A DNA stretch of 64,000 nucleotides from Parvibaculum sp035325945 (GCF_035325945.1 NZ_DAOKYX010000011.1:26223-90222), one strand, 5' to 3'. Positions 42,863 through 51,285 are shown, numbered from the stretch's first letter. Translations and numbers: made by a program. The notes: generated from the letters alone by a model not told the origin.

Positions 42863-42892
42863 TCGTCATCCCGGGCTTGTCCCGGGATCCAG
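42863..42892. repeat. Half-unit of dispersed palindromic repeat
   Basis: GTCATCCCGGGCTTGTCCCGGGATCCAG: a palindrome CCCGGG-CTTGT-CCCGGG flanked by GTCAT and ATCCAG. It is related to the repeat at 31769 and lies 23 bp after nrdB. The second half seems decayed or absent. Confidence 0.65.
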
Positions 42893-43015
42893 CGGCCACC
42901 CGCTCCGAACCCGCCGCTCAGGACCCCGGCCTCGCTCTCCGCGCCCTTGGTCATGGTCTTCATTCCGTTGATCTTCTACCGTGCGGTGGTGAAGCGCCTC
43001 TGAGCGGAGATGCCG

Positions 43016-43444
43016 ATGAACCTCGCTGCGTCATGGCTTTTCTGGGCCTTCCTATCCGCCTGCTTCGCGGCGCTGACGGCGATCTTCGCGAAGCTGGGCG
43101 TCGAGGACATCAATTCCGATCTCGCGACGCTCATCCGCACATTCGTCATTCTGCTGACGCTGGCGCTCATCCTCGCCGCGATGGGCGAGCTGAAACGGCC
43201 GGAGGCGATCACCACCCGCACATGGGTCTTTCTCGTTCTGTCGGGGCTCGCCACGGGCGGCTCGTGGCTCTGCTACTTCCGTGCGCTGAAGATCGGACAG
43301 GCGGCTCAGGTCGCGCCCATCGACAAGCTCTCGGTGGTGCTCGTCGCCATTTTCGGCGCCATCTTCCTCGGCGAGAAGCTGACCCTCACGGGCTGGGCGG
43401 GCGTCGGGCTGATCGCGCTCGGCGCCGTTCTCGTCGCGCTCTGA
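43016..43444 (+). CDS. EamA family transporter, half-size
   Basis: A 142-residue membrane protein with five predicted helices, one EamA unit of the drug/metabolite transporter superfamily. The end GEKLTLTGWAGVGLIALGAV and middle GLATGGSWLCYFRALKIGQA are characteristic. Most DMT proteins have two units; single-unit forms work as dimers with opposite topology. The ATG at 43016 is preferred over 43010 because GCGGAG is then six bases upstream. Substrate unknown. Confidence 0.85.
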   Translation: MNLAASWLFWAFLSACFAALTAIFAKLGVEDINSDLATLIRTFVILLTLALILAAMGELKRPEAITTRTWVFLVLSGLATGGSWLCYFRALKIGQAAQVAPIDKLSVVLVAIFGAIFLGEKLTLTGWAGVGLIALGAVLVAL

Positions 43445-43485
43445 ACCCGCTGTTCTTTCATCCCGCGCCGTCATAGGCTTTCCCC

Positions 43486-44451
43486 ATGCGCCAGCTCATC
43501 GCCGTCCTGACCCTCTGCCTTTTCGCTGGCTCTGCCCTTGCGGCGGAGCCCTGCGCGCCACGCAAGGCGGCCGCGCCCGCGCTTCAGCGCCTCGAGGCCG
43601 CGATGGCGGGCCATCGCTTCGTCACCTACACGCCGACATCGCTGAAGGTGGTCGACGGAAATGTGACCCGCGCCGATGCGGAGAGCATCCGCGCCGATCT
43701 CATGGCGCTCAGGCCCTGGTTCGACGCGCTCGTCACCTATACCGCGCGCGACGGCGGCGAGCTTGTCCCCGGCATAGCGCGCGAGCTTGGCTACAAGGCC
43801 ATCGTGATCGGCATCTGGACGCCCGGCGACCCGGAGGAGATCCGCAACGCGCTGGCGGCGGCGAAGCGCTATCCCGATTTCGTCGTCGGCCTCTCGCTCG
43901 GCAACGAGATCGTGTTCGGCAAGCGCGGCACATGGGGCGAGCTTGCCCGCTATGTGAAGCTCACCCGCGAGCGCATGCCCACACTACCGATCACCGTGAC
44001 GGAGCCTTTCGCGCAGTTCCTCGAAGGCGATGCGGGCGATGTGCGCTCGAGCCTCGACTTCATGCTGGTGAACGTCCATCCCGCTTTCGAGACTTGGTTC
44101 AAGACGGCGGGCGCGGAAAACTGGGCCGACTTCGTCGTCAAGGTGACGGAGAAGCTCGGCGGCGTCTATTGCGGCCCGATCCTCGTCAAGGAGACGGGCG
44201 TGCCGACCGGCCCCGCCGATATGGGCTTCAGCGAGGCGAAGCAGGCGGCCTTCTGGCGCGCTCTCGAAGCGCAGATGAAGCCGTCGCGCGCGCGCGCCTT
44301 CTCCTATTTCGCCGCCTTCGATGCGCCCTGGCGGACGCAGGACTTCAACCCCGTGGCGGGGTCGCACCCGGAAGAAGCCTATTGGGGCCTCTTCACCGAA
44401 GCGCGCGCGCCGAAGGCCGCCGCTCAGGGGCTGAAGAAACTGCCGCAATAG
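43486..44451 (+). CDS. Secreted glycoside hydrolase-like protein (GH17/exo-beta-1,3-glucanase type)
   Basis: The 321-residue protein starts with a signal peptide (LIAVLTLCLFAGSALAAEP, cleavage after ALA). The mature part is a beta/alpha barrel of the GH17-like type. FVVGLSLGNEIVF holds the acid/base Glu after Asn, ILVKETGVPTGPADMGFSE the nucleophile Glu, and YFAAFDAPWR the barrel-end aromatic motif. GH17 enzymes cleave or transfer beta-1,3-glucan. It lacks a membrane anchor and should act in the periplasm, possibly on cell-envelope glucans. It is 41 bp after the EamA gene. Confidence 0.78.
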   Translation: MRQLIAVLTLCLFAGSALAAEPCAPRKAAAPALQRLEAAMAGHRFVTYTPTSLKVVDGNVTRADAESIRADLMALRPWFDALVTYTARDGGELVPGIARELGYKAIVIGIWTPGDPEEIRNALAAAKRYPDFVVGLSLGNEIVFGKRGTWGELARYVKLTRERMPTLPITVTEPFAQFLEGDAGDVRSSLDFMLVNVHPAFETWFKTAGAENWADFVVKVTEKLGGVYCGPILVKETGVPTGPADMGFSEAKQAAFWRALEAQMKPSRARAFSYFAAFDAPWRTQDFNPVAGSHPEEAYWGLFTEARAPKAAAQGLKKLPQ

Positions 44452-44544
44452 GTCAGCCCCTTTCCGCGCATCCGGTTTCTTTGCACCTTTCCAGCTTGCT
44501 CCCTCTCGCCTAAGGTCACGCCCGAAAGGTCCGGGGGAGGGGAA

Positions 44545-45852
44545 ATGAGCACGGTACTGACGGCTGAAGAGCGCCGCATCTTTGCGCGCGCGAGCAGGCG
44601 GATCATCCCGCTGATGATCGTGCTTTACATGGTGAGTTTTCTCGACCGCGTGAATGTCGGCTTCGCGGCGCTCACCATGAATGCCGATCTGGGTTTCTCG
44701 CCCACCGTCTTCGGCTGGGGCGTCGGCATCTTCTTCATCGGCTATTTCATCTTCGAGGTGCCGAGCAACATCGTCATCGAAAAGGTGGGCGCGCGCATCT
44801 GGATCTGCCGCATCATGCTCACCTGGGGCGTCATTTCCGGCGCCATGGCTTTCGTCGGCAGCGAGACGAGCTTCTATGTGCTGCGCTTCCTGCTCGGCGC
44901 GGCGGAGGCGGGCTTTGCTCCCGGCATGATCCTCTATCTCACCTACTGGTTTCCGGCCGAGCTGCGCGCGCGGCTCTATGGCACCTATTTCATCGCCATT
45001 CCGCTCGCAAGCGTCATCGGCGCGCCGGTATCGGCCTATCTGCTGGGCTTCGACGGCCATTTGGGCCTCAAGGGCTGGCAATGGATGTTCCTCATCGAGG
45101 CGGCGCCCGCCCTCCTTCTCGGCATCGCCGTGCTCTGGCTCCTGCCGGACGGGCCGGCAAGGGCGCGCTGGCTGAGCGCGGAGGAAAAGCGCGTCATTGC
45201 CGATTGCCTCGCCCGCGACCGAGCGAACGCGCAAGCCGATGCGCGCCATGCGCTCTGGCCGGCGCTCAAGGACGCCCGCGTCATCGTCATGAGCCTCATC
45301 TATTTCGGCCTCGTCATCGGCCTTTACGGCATCAGCCTCTGGTTGCCGCAGATGGTGAAGGGCATGGGCTTCGGCAATGTCGCCGTCGGCTGGATCGTCG
45401 CGGCGGTCTATGCGGTCGCGGCCATCGCCATGCCGCTCTGGGGCGCATCGAGCGATCGCAGGCAGGAGCGCATCTGGCACACCTCGATCGCGGCCTTCCT
45501 CGGCGCGGCGGGCTTCGTCGGCGGCGCGTACTTCGCGTCGCCCCTCCTCACCATCCTGTCGCTCGGCCTTGCCGCCATCGCCGTCTATGTCTCCATCGTG
45601 CCCTTCTGGGCGCTGCCGCCGACCTTTCTCGGCGGCACGGCGGCGGCGGGCGGCATCGCGCTCATCAATTCGGTGGGCAATCTCGGCGGCTTCGTCGGGC
45701 CCTATGCCGTCGGCTGGGTGAAGGAGACGACGGAGAGCTATTCGGCCGGCATGCTGGCGCTGGCGGCGGCGCTCGTGGCGGCAGGCGCGTTGACGCTCAT
45801 CATGCGGCTCCGGCTCACGCGCAAGGCGCCCGTCGCGGCGCCCTCGGACTGA
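44545..45852 (+). CDS. MFS transporter, anion:cation symporter (ACS) family
   Basis: A 435-residue permease with 12 helices. RIIPLMIVLYMVSFLDRVNV and GFAALTMNADLGFSPTVFGWG are the ACS family start, and PSNIVIEKVGARIWICRIML and FLLGAAEAGFAPGMILYLTY follow. Members import organic anions such as phthalate, tartrate or glucarate with a cation. GGAGGGGAA lies before the ATG. No catabolic genes for a specific anion lie next to it. It converges with the PaaI gene. Confidence 0.9.
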   Translation: MSTVLTAEERRIFARASRRIIPLMIVLYMVSFLDRVNVGFAALTMNADLGFSPTVFGWGVGIFFIGYFIFEVPSNIVIEKVGARIWICRIMLTWGVISGAMAFVGSETSFYVLRFLLGAAEAGFAPGMILYLTYWFPAELRARLYGTYFIAIPLASVIGAPVSAYLLGFDGHLGLKGWQWMFLIEAAPALLLGIAVLWLLPDGPARARWLSAEEKRVIADCLARDRANAQADARHALWPALKDARVIVMSLIYFGLVIGLYGISLWLPQMVKGMGFGNVAVGWIVAAVYAVAAIAMPLWGASSDRRQERIWHTSIAAFLGAAGFVGGAYFASPLLTILSLGLAAIAVYVSIVPFWALPPTFLGGTAAAGGIALINSVGNLGGFVGPYAVGWVKETTESYSAGMLALAAALVAAGALTLIMRLRLTRKAPVAAPSD

Positions 45853-45859
45853 GGGACGC

Positions 45860-46261
45860 TCAGCCCATCAGATAGACGCCGCGCCCGGAGGCAAGGAGTT
45901 TGCCGTCCGCGCCCGTGATTTCGGTTTCGGCGGAGGAGACTTTCGAGCCGAGCTTGATGACGCGCGAGGTGGCGCGAATGGCGCCGCCCGTCGCCGGCCG
46001 GTGGTAATCGACGCGCAGATCGACCGTCGCGGTCGCCATCGACCTTGTCGTCAGGATCGCATAGAGCCCGCCAAGGTCGATAAGCGAGGCAAGAATGCCG
46101 CCATGCATCGACTTGCTGTTCGGGTTGGAAACGAATTCCTCCCGCCATTCGAGGCCGATGACCAGCCGGCCTTCGCCCGCTTCCTCGACCTTGAGGCCGA
46201 GCCAGCGCTGAAAGGGCGAAATGTCGAGAAAGTCCTGCCAGGTCTGAAGCGGCTCCGTCAT
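45860..46261 (-). CDS. PaaI family thioesterase
   Basis: A 133-residue single-domain hotdog thioesterase. SKSMHGGILASLIDLGGLYA is the HGG...D active-site helix of the PaaI/YdiI group, and TVDLRVDYHRPATGGAIRAT the following strands. The ATG directly follows GGAGG, but a GGGAGGG lies further upstream at suitable distance. It is divergent from the ABC transporter operon and convergent with the MFS gene. Substrate: an acyl- or aryl-CoA. Confidence 0.87.
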   Translation of the reverse strand: MTEPLQTWQDFLDISPFQRWLGLKVEEAGEGRLVIGLEWREEFVSNPNSKSMHGGILASLIDLGGLYAILTTRSMATATVDLRVDYHRPATGGAIRATSRVIKLGSKVSSAETEITGADGKLLASGRGVYLMG

Positions 46262-46417
46262 CCTCCGGCCCTCCCGTCAGCGCTGGATCGTCCGCGCATG
46301 GAGCCCGCGCTCCGGCCGTGATAATGCTTGACCATGTGTCTCCAGCCCTCCCACAAATCCCCTCTCCCGAGGGGCGTCCATTTCACCCGCCCCGCATGGA
46401 ATGGCAAGAGCGGAAAG

Positions 46418-47284
46418 ATGAAGCGCCTCGCCGGTCTTCTCATCCTGCTGTCGGCGATCCTCGCGGCTGCTCCCTGTGCGGGCGCGCGGGCCGGGGAGGC
46501 CGCGCCCCGGCGCGTCGTGTCGATCAATCTCTGCTCCGACATGCTGGCGCTCGAGCTTGCCGATCCGGGCACCGTCAAATCCGTCTTCCGCGTGACCGCC
46601 GACCCGGAGGATTCGCCCGTTGCCGATCTCGCAAGGCGCCTGCCGCTCAACAATGCGACGGCGGAGGAGATCCTCTCGCTCAATCCCGATCTCGTGCTCG
46701 CGCATCGCTATACCTCGCCCTTCACCCTCGCCATGCTCGAGCGCGCCCATGTGCCGGTTGTGCAGGTGAAGGACGCGGCGGATTTCGAGGATATTCGCGA
46801 CAATGTGCGCGCCGTCGCCGCCGCTCTCGGCCATCCCGAGCGCGGGGAAGCCTGGATCGCGCGCTTCGATGCCTCGCTCGCCCGCTCCGCGCGCATGCCG
46901 CCGCGGCCTCCCGTTCGCGCCGTCATCTATCAGGATCTCGGCGGCGCGGCGGCGTCCGGCACCATTCTCGGTGCGCTGCTCGATCATGCGGGCTTCGAGA
47001 ATGTCGTGAAGGCGAGTTCCGGCGGCGGCTTCATCAATCTGTCGATCGAGGAGCTGATCGGGCTGCGGCCGGATTTCGTGGCCGTCGGCGTCTATCGCGC
47101 GCATGAGCCGTCGCTTGCGCATGAACTGCTCGTCCACCCCGCGCTGCGCGATTATACGACGCGCTTCGCCCGCACGGTGGAGCTGCCCGCAAAGCTCTGG
47201 ACCTGCGGCACGCCCTTCGTCACCGAAATCGCCGACAGGCTCGCCGCCGCCCGCGACGAATTTGCCGCCGCGAGGGTCAACTGA
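46418..47284 (+). CDS. ABC transporter substrate-binding protein (FecB/BtuF-type)
   Basis: A 288-residue periplasmic binding protein of class III. It has a signal peptide (MKRLAGLLILLSAILAAAPC, then AGARAGE); the Cys near 20 could mark a lipoprotein but the lipobox is weak. RRVVSINLCSDMLALELADP begins the N lobe, and a long linking helix joins the lobes as in BtuF and siderophore binders. The start at 46418 has GAGCGGAAAG upstream. It overlaps the permease gene by one base (TGATG). No cobalamin riboswitch is visible upstream, so iron-siderophore, heme or cobalamin remain open. Confidence 0.87.
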   Translation: MKRLAGLLILLSAILAAAPCAGARAGEAAPRRVVSINLCSDMLALELADPGTVKSVFRVTADPEDSPVADLARRLPLNNATAEEILSLNPDLVLAHRYTSPFTLAMLERAHVPVVQVKDAADFEDIRDNVRAVAAALGHPERGEAWIARFDASLARSARMPPRPPVRAVIYQDLGGAAASGTILGALLDHAGFENVVKASSGGGFINLSIEELIGLRPDFVAVGVYRAHEPSLAHELLVHPALRDYTTRFARTVELPAKLWTCGTPFVTEIADRLAAARDEFAAARVN

Positions 47285-48282
47285 TGCGCGCGCGCCCGTT
47301 CCTCACCGTCAGCCTCGCGCTCGCCGCGCTCGTCGCGCTTCTCTTCATCGCCTCGGTTTTTGTCGGCAGGGGCGGCGAATTGCTGTTCGGCAGGCTTCGG
47401 GCGATCGACGCGATCGACCGCGAACTCGCCTGGCTCATCCTTGAGGAAGTGCGCCTGCCGCGCGCGCTGCTCGGCCTTCTCGTCGGCGCGACGCTCGGCC
47501 TCACAGGCGCGGCGCTTCAGGGCCTGTTGCGAAACCCGCTCGCCGAGCCCGGCCTCATCGGCGCATCGAGCGGCGCGGCGCTGGGCGCCGTGCTCGTCTT
47601 CTATTTCGGCTTCGCGGCGGGTGCGGGCCTGCTTGTGCCTTTTGGCGGCGTGGCGGGCGGGCTTGCAAGCCTCGGCGTCCTTTATCTGCTGGCGGGGCGC
47701 GATCCCTCGATCGTCACGATCATCCTTGCCGGCGTCGCCATCTCCGCCTTCACCTCGGCGCTCACCTCGCTCGCGCTGAGCCTCGCAGCCTCCCCCTATG
47801 CGGTTTACGAGATCATCTTCTGGCTTCTCGGCTCGCTCACCGACCGGAGCATGGATCAGGTGCGTTTCGCCGCGCCTTTCATGGCGCTCGGCGTGCTTCT
47901 CGTCGCCACGGCGGCGCGCGGTCTCGATGCGCTGACGCTCGGCGAGGATACGGCCGCGACGCTCGGCTTCGATCAGGCGTCGATCAAGGCGCGCGTCGTC
48001 ATCGGCACCGGCCTTGCGGTGGGTGCCGCCGTGTCGGTCACGGGCGTCATCGGCTTTGTCGGCCTCGTCGTGCCGCATCTCCTCCGCCCGCTGGTGGGCC
48101 ACGAGCCGGGGCGGCTCCTCTGGCCGAGCGCGCTGGGCGGCGCGGCGCTGACGCTCGCCGCCGACCTCGTGGTGCGCCTTCCGCTTTCAGGCCCCGAACC
48201 CAAGCTCGGCGTCGTCACATCGCTTCTCGGCGCGCCCTTCTTCCTCTGGCTCATCCTGCGCACCCGGCGGGAGGCGCCCTGA
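47284..48282 (+). CDS. FecCD family ABC transporter permease
   Basis: A 332-residue inner-membrane permease with about ten helices. RLPRALLGLLVGATLGLTGA, LQGLLRNPLAEPGLIGASSG and GFVGLVVPHLLRPLVGHEPG are the standard FecCD/BtuC signatures. It forms a homodimer with the ATPase partner. The start overlaps the stop of the binding-protein gene and its own stop overlaps the ATPase start, a tightly coupled three-gene operon. Confidence 0.93.
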   Translation: MRARPFLTVSLALAALVALLFIASVFVGRGGELLFGRLRAIDAIDRELAWLILEEVRLPRALLGLLVGATLGLTGAALQGLLRNPLAEPGLIGASSGAALGAVLVFYFGFAAGAGLLVPFGGVAGGLASLGVLYLLAGRDPSIVTIILAGVAISAFTSALTSLALSLAASPYAVYEIIFWLLGSLTDRSMDQVRFAAPFMALGVLLVATAARGLDALTLGEDTAATLGFDQASIKARVVIGTGLAVGAAVSVTGVIGFVGLVVPHLLRPLVGHEPGRLLWPSALGGAALTLAADLVVRLPLSGPEPKLGVVTSLLGAPFFLWLILRTRREAP

Positions 48283-49052
48283 TGAAGCTCACGGTGGAAA
48301 ATCTGCGGGCGGCGCTTGGAGGCTCGCATGTTCTGCACGGCGTCTCTCTTGCCGCCGATGCGCCGGGCTTCATCGGCCTCGTGGGGCCCAACGGCGCCGG
48401 CAAGACCACGCTCGTTCGCGCCATCGCCAATCTCATTTCCTTCGATGGCCGGATCGAGATCGACGGCAGCCCGGTCGCGGAACTCGAGCCGCGCGTCCGC
48501 GCGAAGCGGATCGCCTATCTCGCGCAAGGGGCGGAGAGCCATTGGCCGCTTTCGGTCGAGCGTCTCGTGGCGCTCGGCCGCCTGCCGCATCTCGAGCCCT
48601 TCCGTGGGCCGGGCCCCGAGGATGTGGCCGCTATCGAACGCGCCATGTCGCTCGCCGATGTGAAGAGGTTCCGCCACCGCGACGTGCTGACGCTTTCTGG
48701 CGGCGAGCGCGCCCGCGTGCTGCTTGCCCGCGCGCTCGGCGTCGAGGCGCCGCTCCTGCTCGTCGACGAGCCCGTGGCGGCGCTCGATCCCTATCACCAG
48801 CTCGGCGTGATGGAAGTGCTCCGCGCCTATGTCGCGCAGGGGCGAACGGTCATTGCCGTGCTGCACGATCTTTCGCTTGCCGCGCGTTATTGCGACCGGC
48901 TCATCCTGCTCGATGACGGGCTGATCCGCGCCGATGGCGCGCCGGGCGATGTGCTGACGCCTGAAAATCTCCGCTCGGTCTATCGCATCGAGGCGCTGAT
49001 CGGCGGCGAGGGGCAGGGGTTCCACATTCTTCCGCTGAGGCGGGTGGAATGA
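48282..49052 (+). CDS. ABC transporter ATP-binding protein (FecE/BtuD-type)
   Basis: A 256-residue ABC ATPase: Walker A GPNGAGKTT, signature LSGGERARVLLARAL, Walker B PLLLVDEPVAALDP and switch His in AVLHDLSLAA. It energises uptake by the preceding permease and binding protein. The start overlaps the permease stop (TGATG). Typical length. The 3' end abuts the hairpin that terminates the opposite-strand diiron gene. Confidence 0.93.
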   Translation: MKLTVENLRAALGGSHVLHGVSLAADAPGFIGLVGPNGAGKTTLVRAIANLISFDGRIEIDGSPVAELEPRVRAKRIAYLAQGAESHWPLSVERLVALGRLPHLEPFRGPGPEDVAAIERAMSLADVKRFRHRDVLTLSGGERARVLLARALGVEAPLLLVDEPVAALDPYHQLGVMEVLRAYVAQGRTVIAVLHDLSLAARYCDRLILLDDGLIRADGAPGDVLTPENLRSVYRIEALIGGEGQGFHILPLRRVE

Positions 49053-49084
49053 AAAAGCCCTCCCGTCGCTCGGACGGGAGGGCT
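49052..49084 (-). terminator. Rho-independent terminator of the diiron-protein gene
   Basis: On the minus strand, AGCCCTCCCGTC, a five-base loop, GACGGGAGGGCT and then TTTT form a 12-bp perfect stem with a T tract, 25 bp after the diiron gene stop. It also lies at the end of the convergent ABC operon and may stop that transcript. Confidence 0.88.
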
Positions 49085-49109
49085 CGAAGTTTGTTCTCGA
49101 TGGGCAGGC

Positions 49110-50222
49110 TTATTCCGCCGCCACGTAGTTCCCGACCTTCTGGCCGAAATTGACGGCCTTGAGATATTCGATGCCCTTTTCGGCGATCGCATCTCCGACC
49201 ATTTCGTCGCCCTCGCCCTTCAGCTCTTCCATGTCGACATAGATCGCATAGAAGGCGCGGGTGCGCTCCGTGATGATGCCGCCCTTGAGCAGCGTCTTGA
49301 TCAGCACACGGAAGATATTGGTGCTGCTCGACATGGCCTTGCGGCGGTCGTCATCGGTGCGCGTCTTGAGGATGATTTCCTGCACTTCCTGCCAGTCGAG
49401 GCCGTACTTGGCGTAGATGTGCTTCTTCTGCTCGGGGCTGCCGAGGTTGAAGAGCAGCGTCTGGAAGCAGGTCGCGGCCCAATCCTCGATGCGATTGCGC
49501 TCTTCCTCATTGAGGTGGGGTACCGTGCGGTCGGCCCAGATCTTGCCGAACTTGTGATGGAAGGCTTCGTCCGTCATCACGAGCTGGCAGAGATGGCGCA
49601 GCAGCGGATCGTTCGAATGGGTGTAGAGCGAGGCGAAGGCGCCCATGGCGAGGCCCTCGACCAGCATCTGCATGCCGACGATCTTCTTGTAGACTTCCGG
49701 CGCCAGCACCATTTCGGTGAGCAGGTTGCCGAGCGTCGGGCCGACCGGGTAGGGCTTGCCCCAGCGCGTCTCGATATATTTCGAGAAGCCGGTCACATGG
49801 CGCGCCTCTTCGCGCGTCTGGTTCGCGGCATATTCCTGCGCGCCCGGATCCTTCAGGATGTGGCAAAGGCTCGCCGAGAGCGCGAGCGCGCCGGCCTCGC
49901 CATGCAGGATCGAGGAGAGCGACCAGCGCGTCGTGTCGTTCGCGAACTGGATCTTCTGCTGCTCGGTCAGCCGGTCGGCGATCGGCGTATGCAGCTCGAG
50001 CACCTGGTCGAGCGGCATGATCGGCGTCGTGTCGAGGTCGAAGGGCTGGTCGTAGTCGATGTATTTCTTGTCGAGCGGATCCCAGAAATGGTCATGGGTC
50101 GCTGAAATGATCTTGTCGAAGGCCGTCGAACGCCGGCCATAGCGATCGACGTCCATCATCGCCGGGAAGTCGTCAGGGGCGACGGCGTCGTAAGCGGCAT
50201 CTTTGGTGATGTCGTTGCTCAA
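49110..50222 (-). CDS. Ferritin-like diiron oxygenase of unknown substrate
   Basis: A 370-residue four-helix diiron protein. Ligand motifs are Glu109 (ILHGEAGALA), Glu139/His142 (REEARHV), Glu189 (MLVEGLAMG) and Glu219/His222 (MTDEAFHHKFG), the E...ExxH...E...ExxH set. This pattern occurs in AurF-like N-oxygenases and related hydroxylases; no closer family is recognised. The start is TTG at 50222 with GGAGAGG about seven bases upstream; no ATG exists between it and the stop-free upstream frame. It is preceded on the same strand by an IclR regulator and an intergenic region with two palindromes, and followed by a terminator. The protein probably hydroxylates or oxidises an organic compound using O2. 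Confidence 0.75.
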   Translation of the reverse strand: MSNDITKDAAYDAVAPDDFPAMMDVDRYGRRSTAFDKIISATHDHFWDPLDKKYIDYDQPFDLDTTPIMPLDQVLELHTPIADRLTEQQKIQFANDTTRWSLSSILHGEAGALALSASLCHILKDPGAQEYAANQTREEARHVTGFSKYIETRWGKPYPVGPTLGNLLTEMVLAPEVYKKIVGMQMLVEGLAMGAFASLYTHSNDPLLRHLCQLVMTDEAFHHKFGKIWADRTVPHLNEEERNRIEDWAATCFQTLLFNLGSPEQKKHIYAKYGLDWQEVQEIILKTRTDDDRRKAMSSSTNIFRVLIKTLLKGGIITERTRAFYAIYVDMEELKGEGDEMVGDAIAEKGIEYLKAVNFGQKVGNYVAAE

Positions 50223-50304
50223 GGTTCTGTCCTCTCCAATGGCCGCGCATTTCTGGGGCGAGCGGCCAAACTCCTCCATCCGGCGCGAGCCCGCACCGGC
50301 TGAC

Positions 50305-50321
50305 TGTGACTCTGCGTCACA
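50305..50321. promoter_or_regulatory. 17-bp perfect palindrome upstream of the diiron gene
   Basis: TGTGACTCTGCGTCACA: arms TGTGAC/GTCACA around TCTGC, centred about 90 bp upstream of the TTG start. It resembles a CRP/FNR-type half-site pair but with a seven-base gap between TGTGA and TCACA instead of six. It lies downstream of the putative promoter, so it would act as a roadblock or RNA hairpin. Confidence 0.45.
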
Positions 50322-50343
50322 AGGGGGGAGGGCCAAACCCGAT

Positions 50344-50393
50344 TCGTGTTTTTGTTTGAAAATAGGAAACGTTCGCAACTGCGAAAGACAATG
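50344..50393 (-). promoter_or_regulatory. Putative promoter with IclR-type operator
   Basis: On the minus strand, TTGTCT is followed 18 bases later by TCCTAT, a weak -35/-10 pair. Between them lies TTCGCAGTTGCGAA (50372-50385), a perfect 14-bp palindrome that resembles the GTTCG...CGAAC sites of IclR-family regulators. The IclR gene lies just upstream on the same strand. Position inside the promoter suits control by repression. Confidence 0.5.
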
Positions 50394-50407
50394 GCGGGTG
50401 GCCCTTG

Positions 50408-51181
50408 TCAGCCCGCGTCTTCGGGGTCGCGCATCTGCCGCCCGACCTCGCTCGCAAGGGCGAGGAGGTGGGGCAGGATTTCCGCGGCCCGCGCGGCCGT
50501 CAGCCGGTTCGAGGGCGCCGTGACCGCGAGCGCGAAGCGCGAAAGGCCGGGATTGGAAAAGAGCGGCACGGCGAGGCTTGCCGTCGTCGCGTCGAATTCG
50601 CCCTGCTCGTAGCGATAGCCTTCGGCGAGGATGCGCTCCGAAAGGTCGAAGATCGCCCGCAGGCTTCGCGGCGTCCTGGGGGTCAGCGGCGCTGGCGGGC
50701 GGTCGCGATAGAGCGATTGCACGAAGGCGCGCTCGCGATAGGCGAGCAGCACCTGCCCCGCGCCGCAGGCATGCGCGTCCATGCGCGGCAGTCTGGTGAG
50801 GGCGTCGCCCCCGAGGTCGATGCCCCGCGCCGGGTCGATCGCCAGCGCCTGCGTGCCGTCGAGCCACGCCAGATAGACCTCCTCGCCAATGGCGGAACTG
50901 GCGCGCAGGACGAGGCCCCGCGCCGCATGGGAGAGCGTGGCGAGCAGCGTCACCCGGTCGGCGACGCGGAAAATCTTGTGGCCGAGCGTATAGCGTCCAT
51001 CCTCCGCATCCTTGCGGACATAGCCATGCCGCACCAGCACGGCGAGATGCCCGAACGCGGTCGAGCGGTGCATGCCCTCGGCGCGCGCGATCTCCGCGAG
51101 GCTCATGGGCCTGCGTTCGCGCGAAAGCCGTTCGATCAGCGCCAGCGCCTTGTCGAGTGAGCTGTTTGCATACTGAGCCAT
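50408..51181 (-). CDS. IclR family transcriptional regulator
   Basis: A 257-residue regulator with a winged helix-turn-helix at about 8-70 (MSLAEIARAEGMHRSTAFGH) and an IclR effector domain from about 80 on (GEEVYLAWLDGTQALAID, HACGAGQVLLAY, GYRYEQGEFDATTASLAVPL). IclR proteins sense small aromatic or carboxylic acids. It lies 185 bp upstream of the diiron gene on the same strand, with an IclR-type palindrome between. Its own ATG at 51181 has no clear ribosome-binding site. Confidence 0.9.
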   Translation of the reverse strand: MAQYANSSLDKALALIERLSRERRPMSLAEIARAEGMHRSTAFGHLAVLVRHGYVRKDAEDGRYTLGHKIFRVADRVTLLATLSHAARGLVLRASSAIGEEVYLAWLDGTQALAIDPARGIDLGGDALTRLPRMDAHACGAGQVLLAYRERAFVQSLYRDRPPAPLTPRTPRSLRAIFDLSERILAEGYRYEQGEFDATTASLAVPLFSNPGLSRFALAVTAPSNRLTAARAAEILPHLLALASEVGRQMRDPEDAG

Positions 51182-51285
51182 GAGGGAGTCTTATCAGCCC
51201 CGGCGCGGGCCCGCGAGTGGGCTGGAAACTGGGGTAGAATGAGCCTTGCGCCGGGCCCGGCGCGCACGGAACCGAGAAGGACGAC

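Noticed and set aside
42953..43003. 17-codon hydrophobic frame (MVFIPLIFYRAVVKRL) before the EamA gene
   Set aside because: Too short to support; no ribosome-binding site seen. It could be the remnant of a membrane protein, but nothing else supports that.
46262..46417. Possible cobalamin riboswitch before the ABC operon
   Set aside because: No B12-box-like sequence or suitable helices found in the 156 bp upstream.
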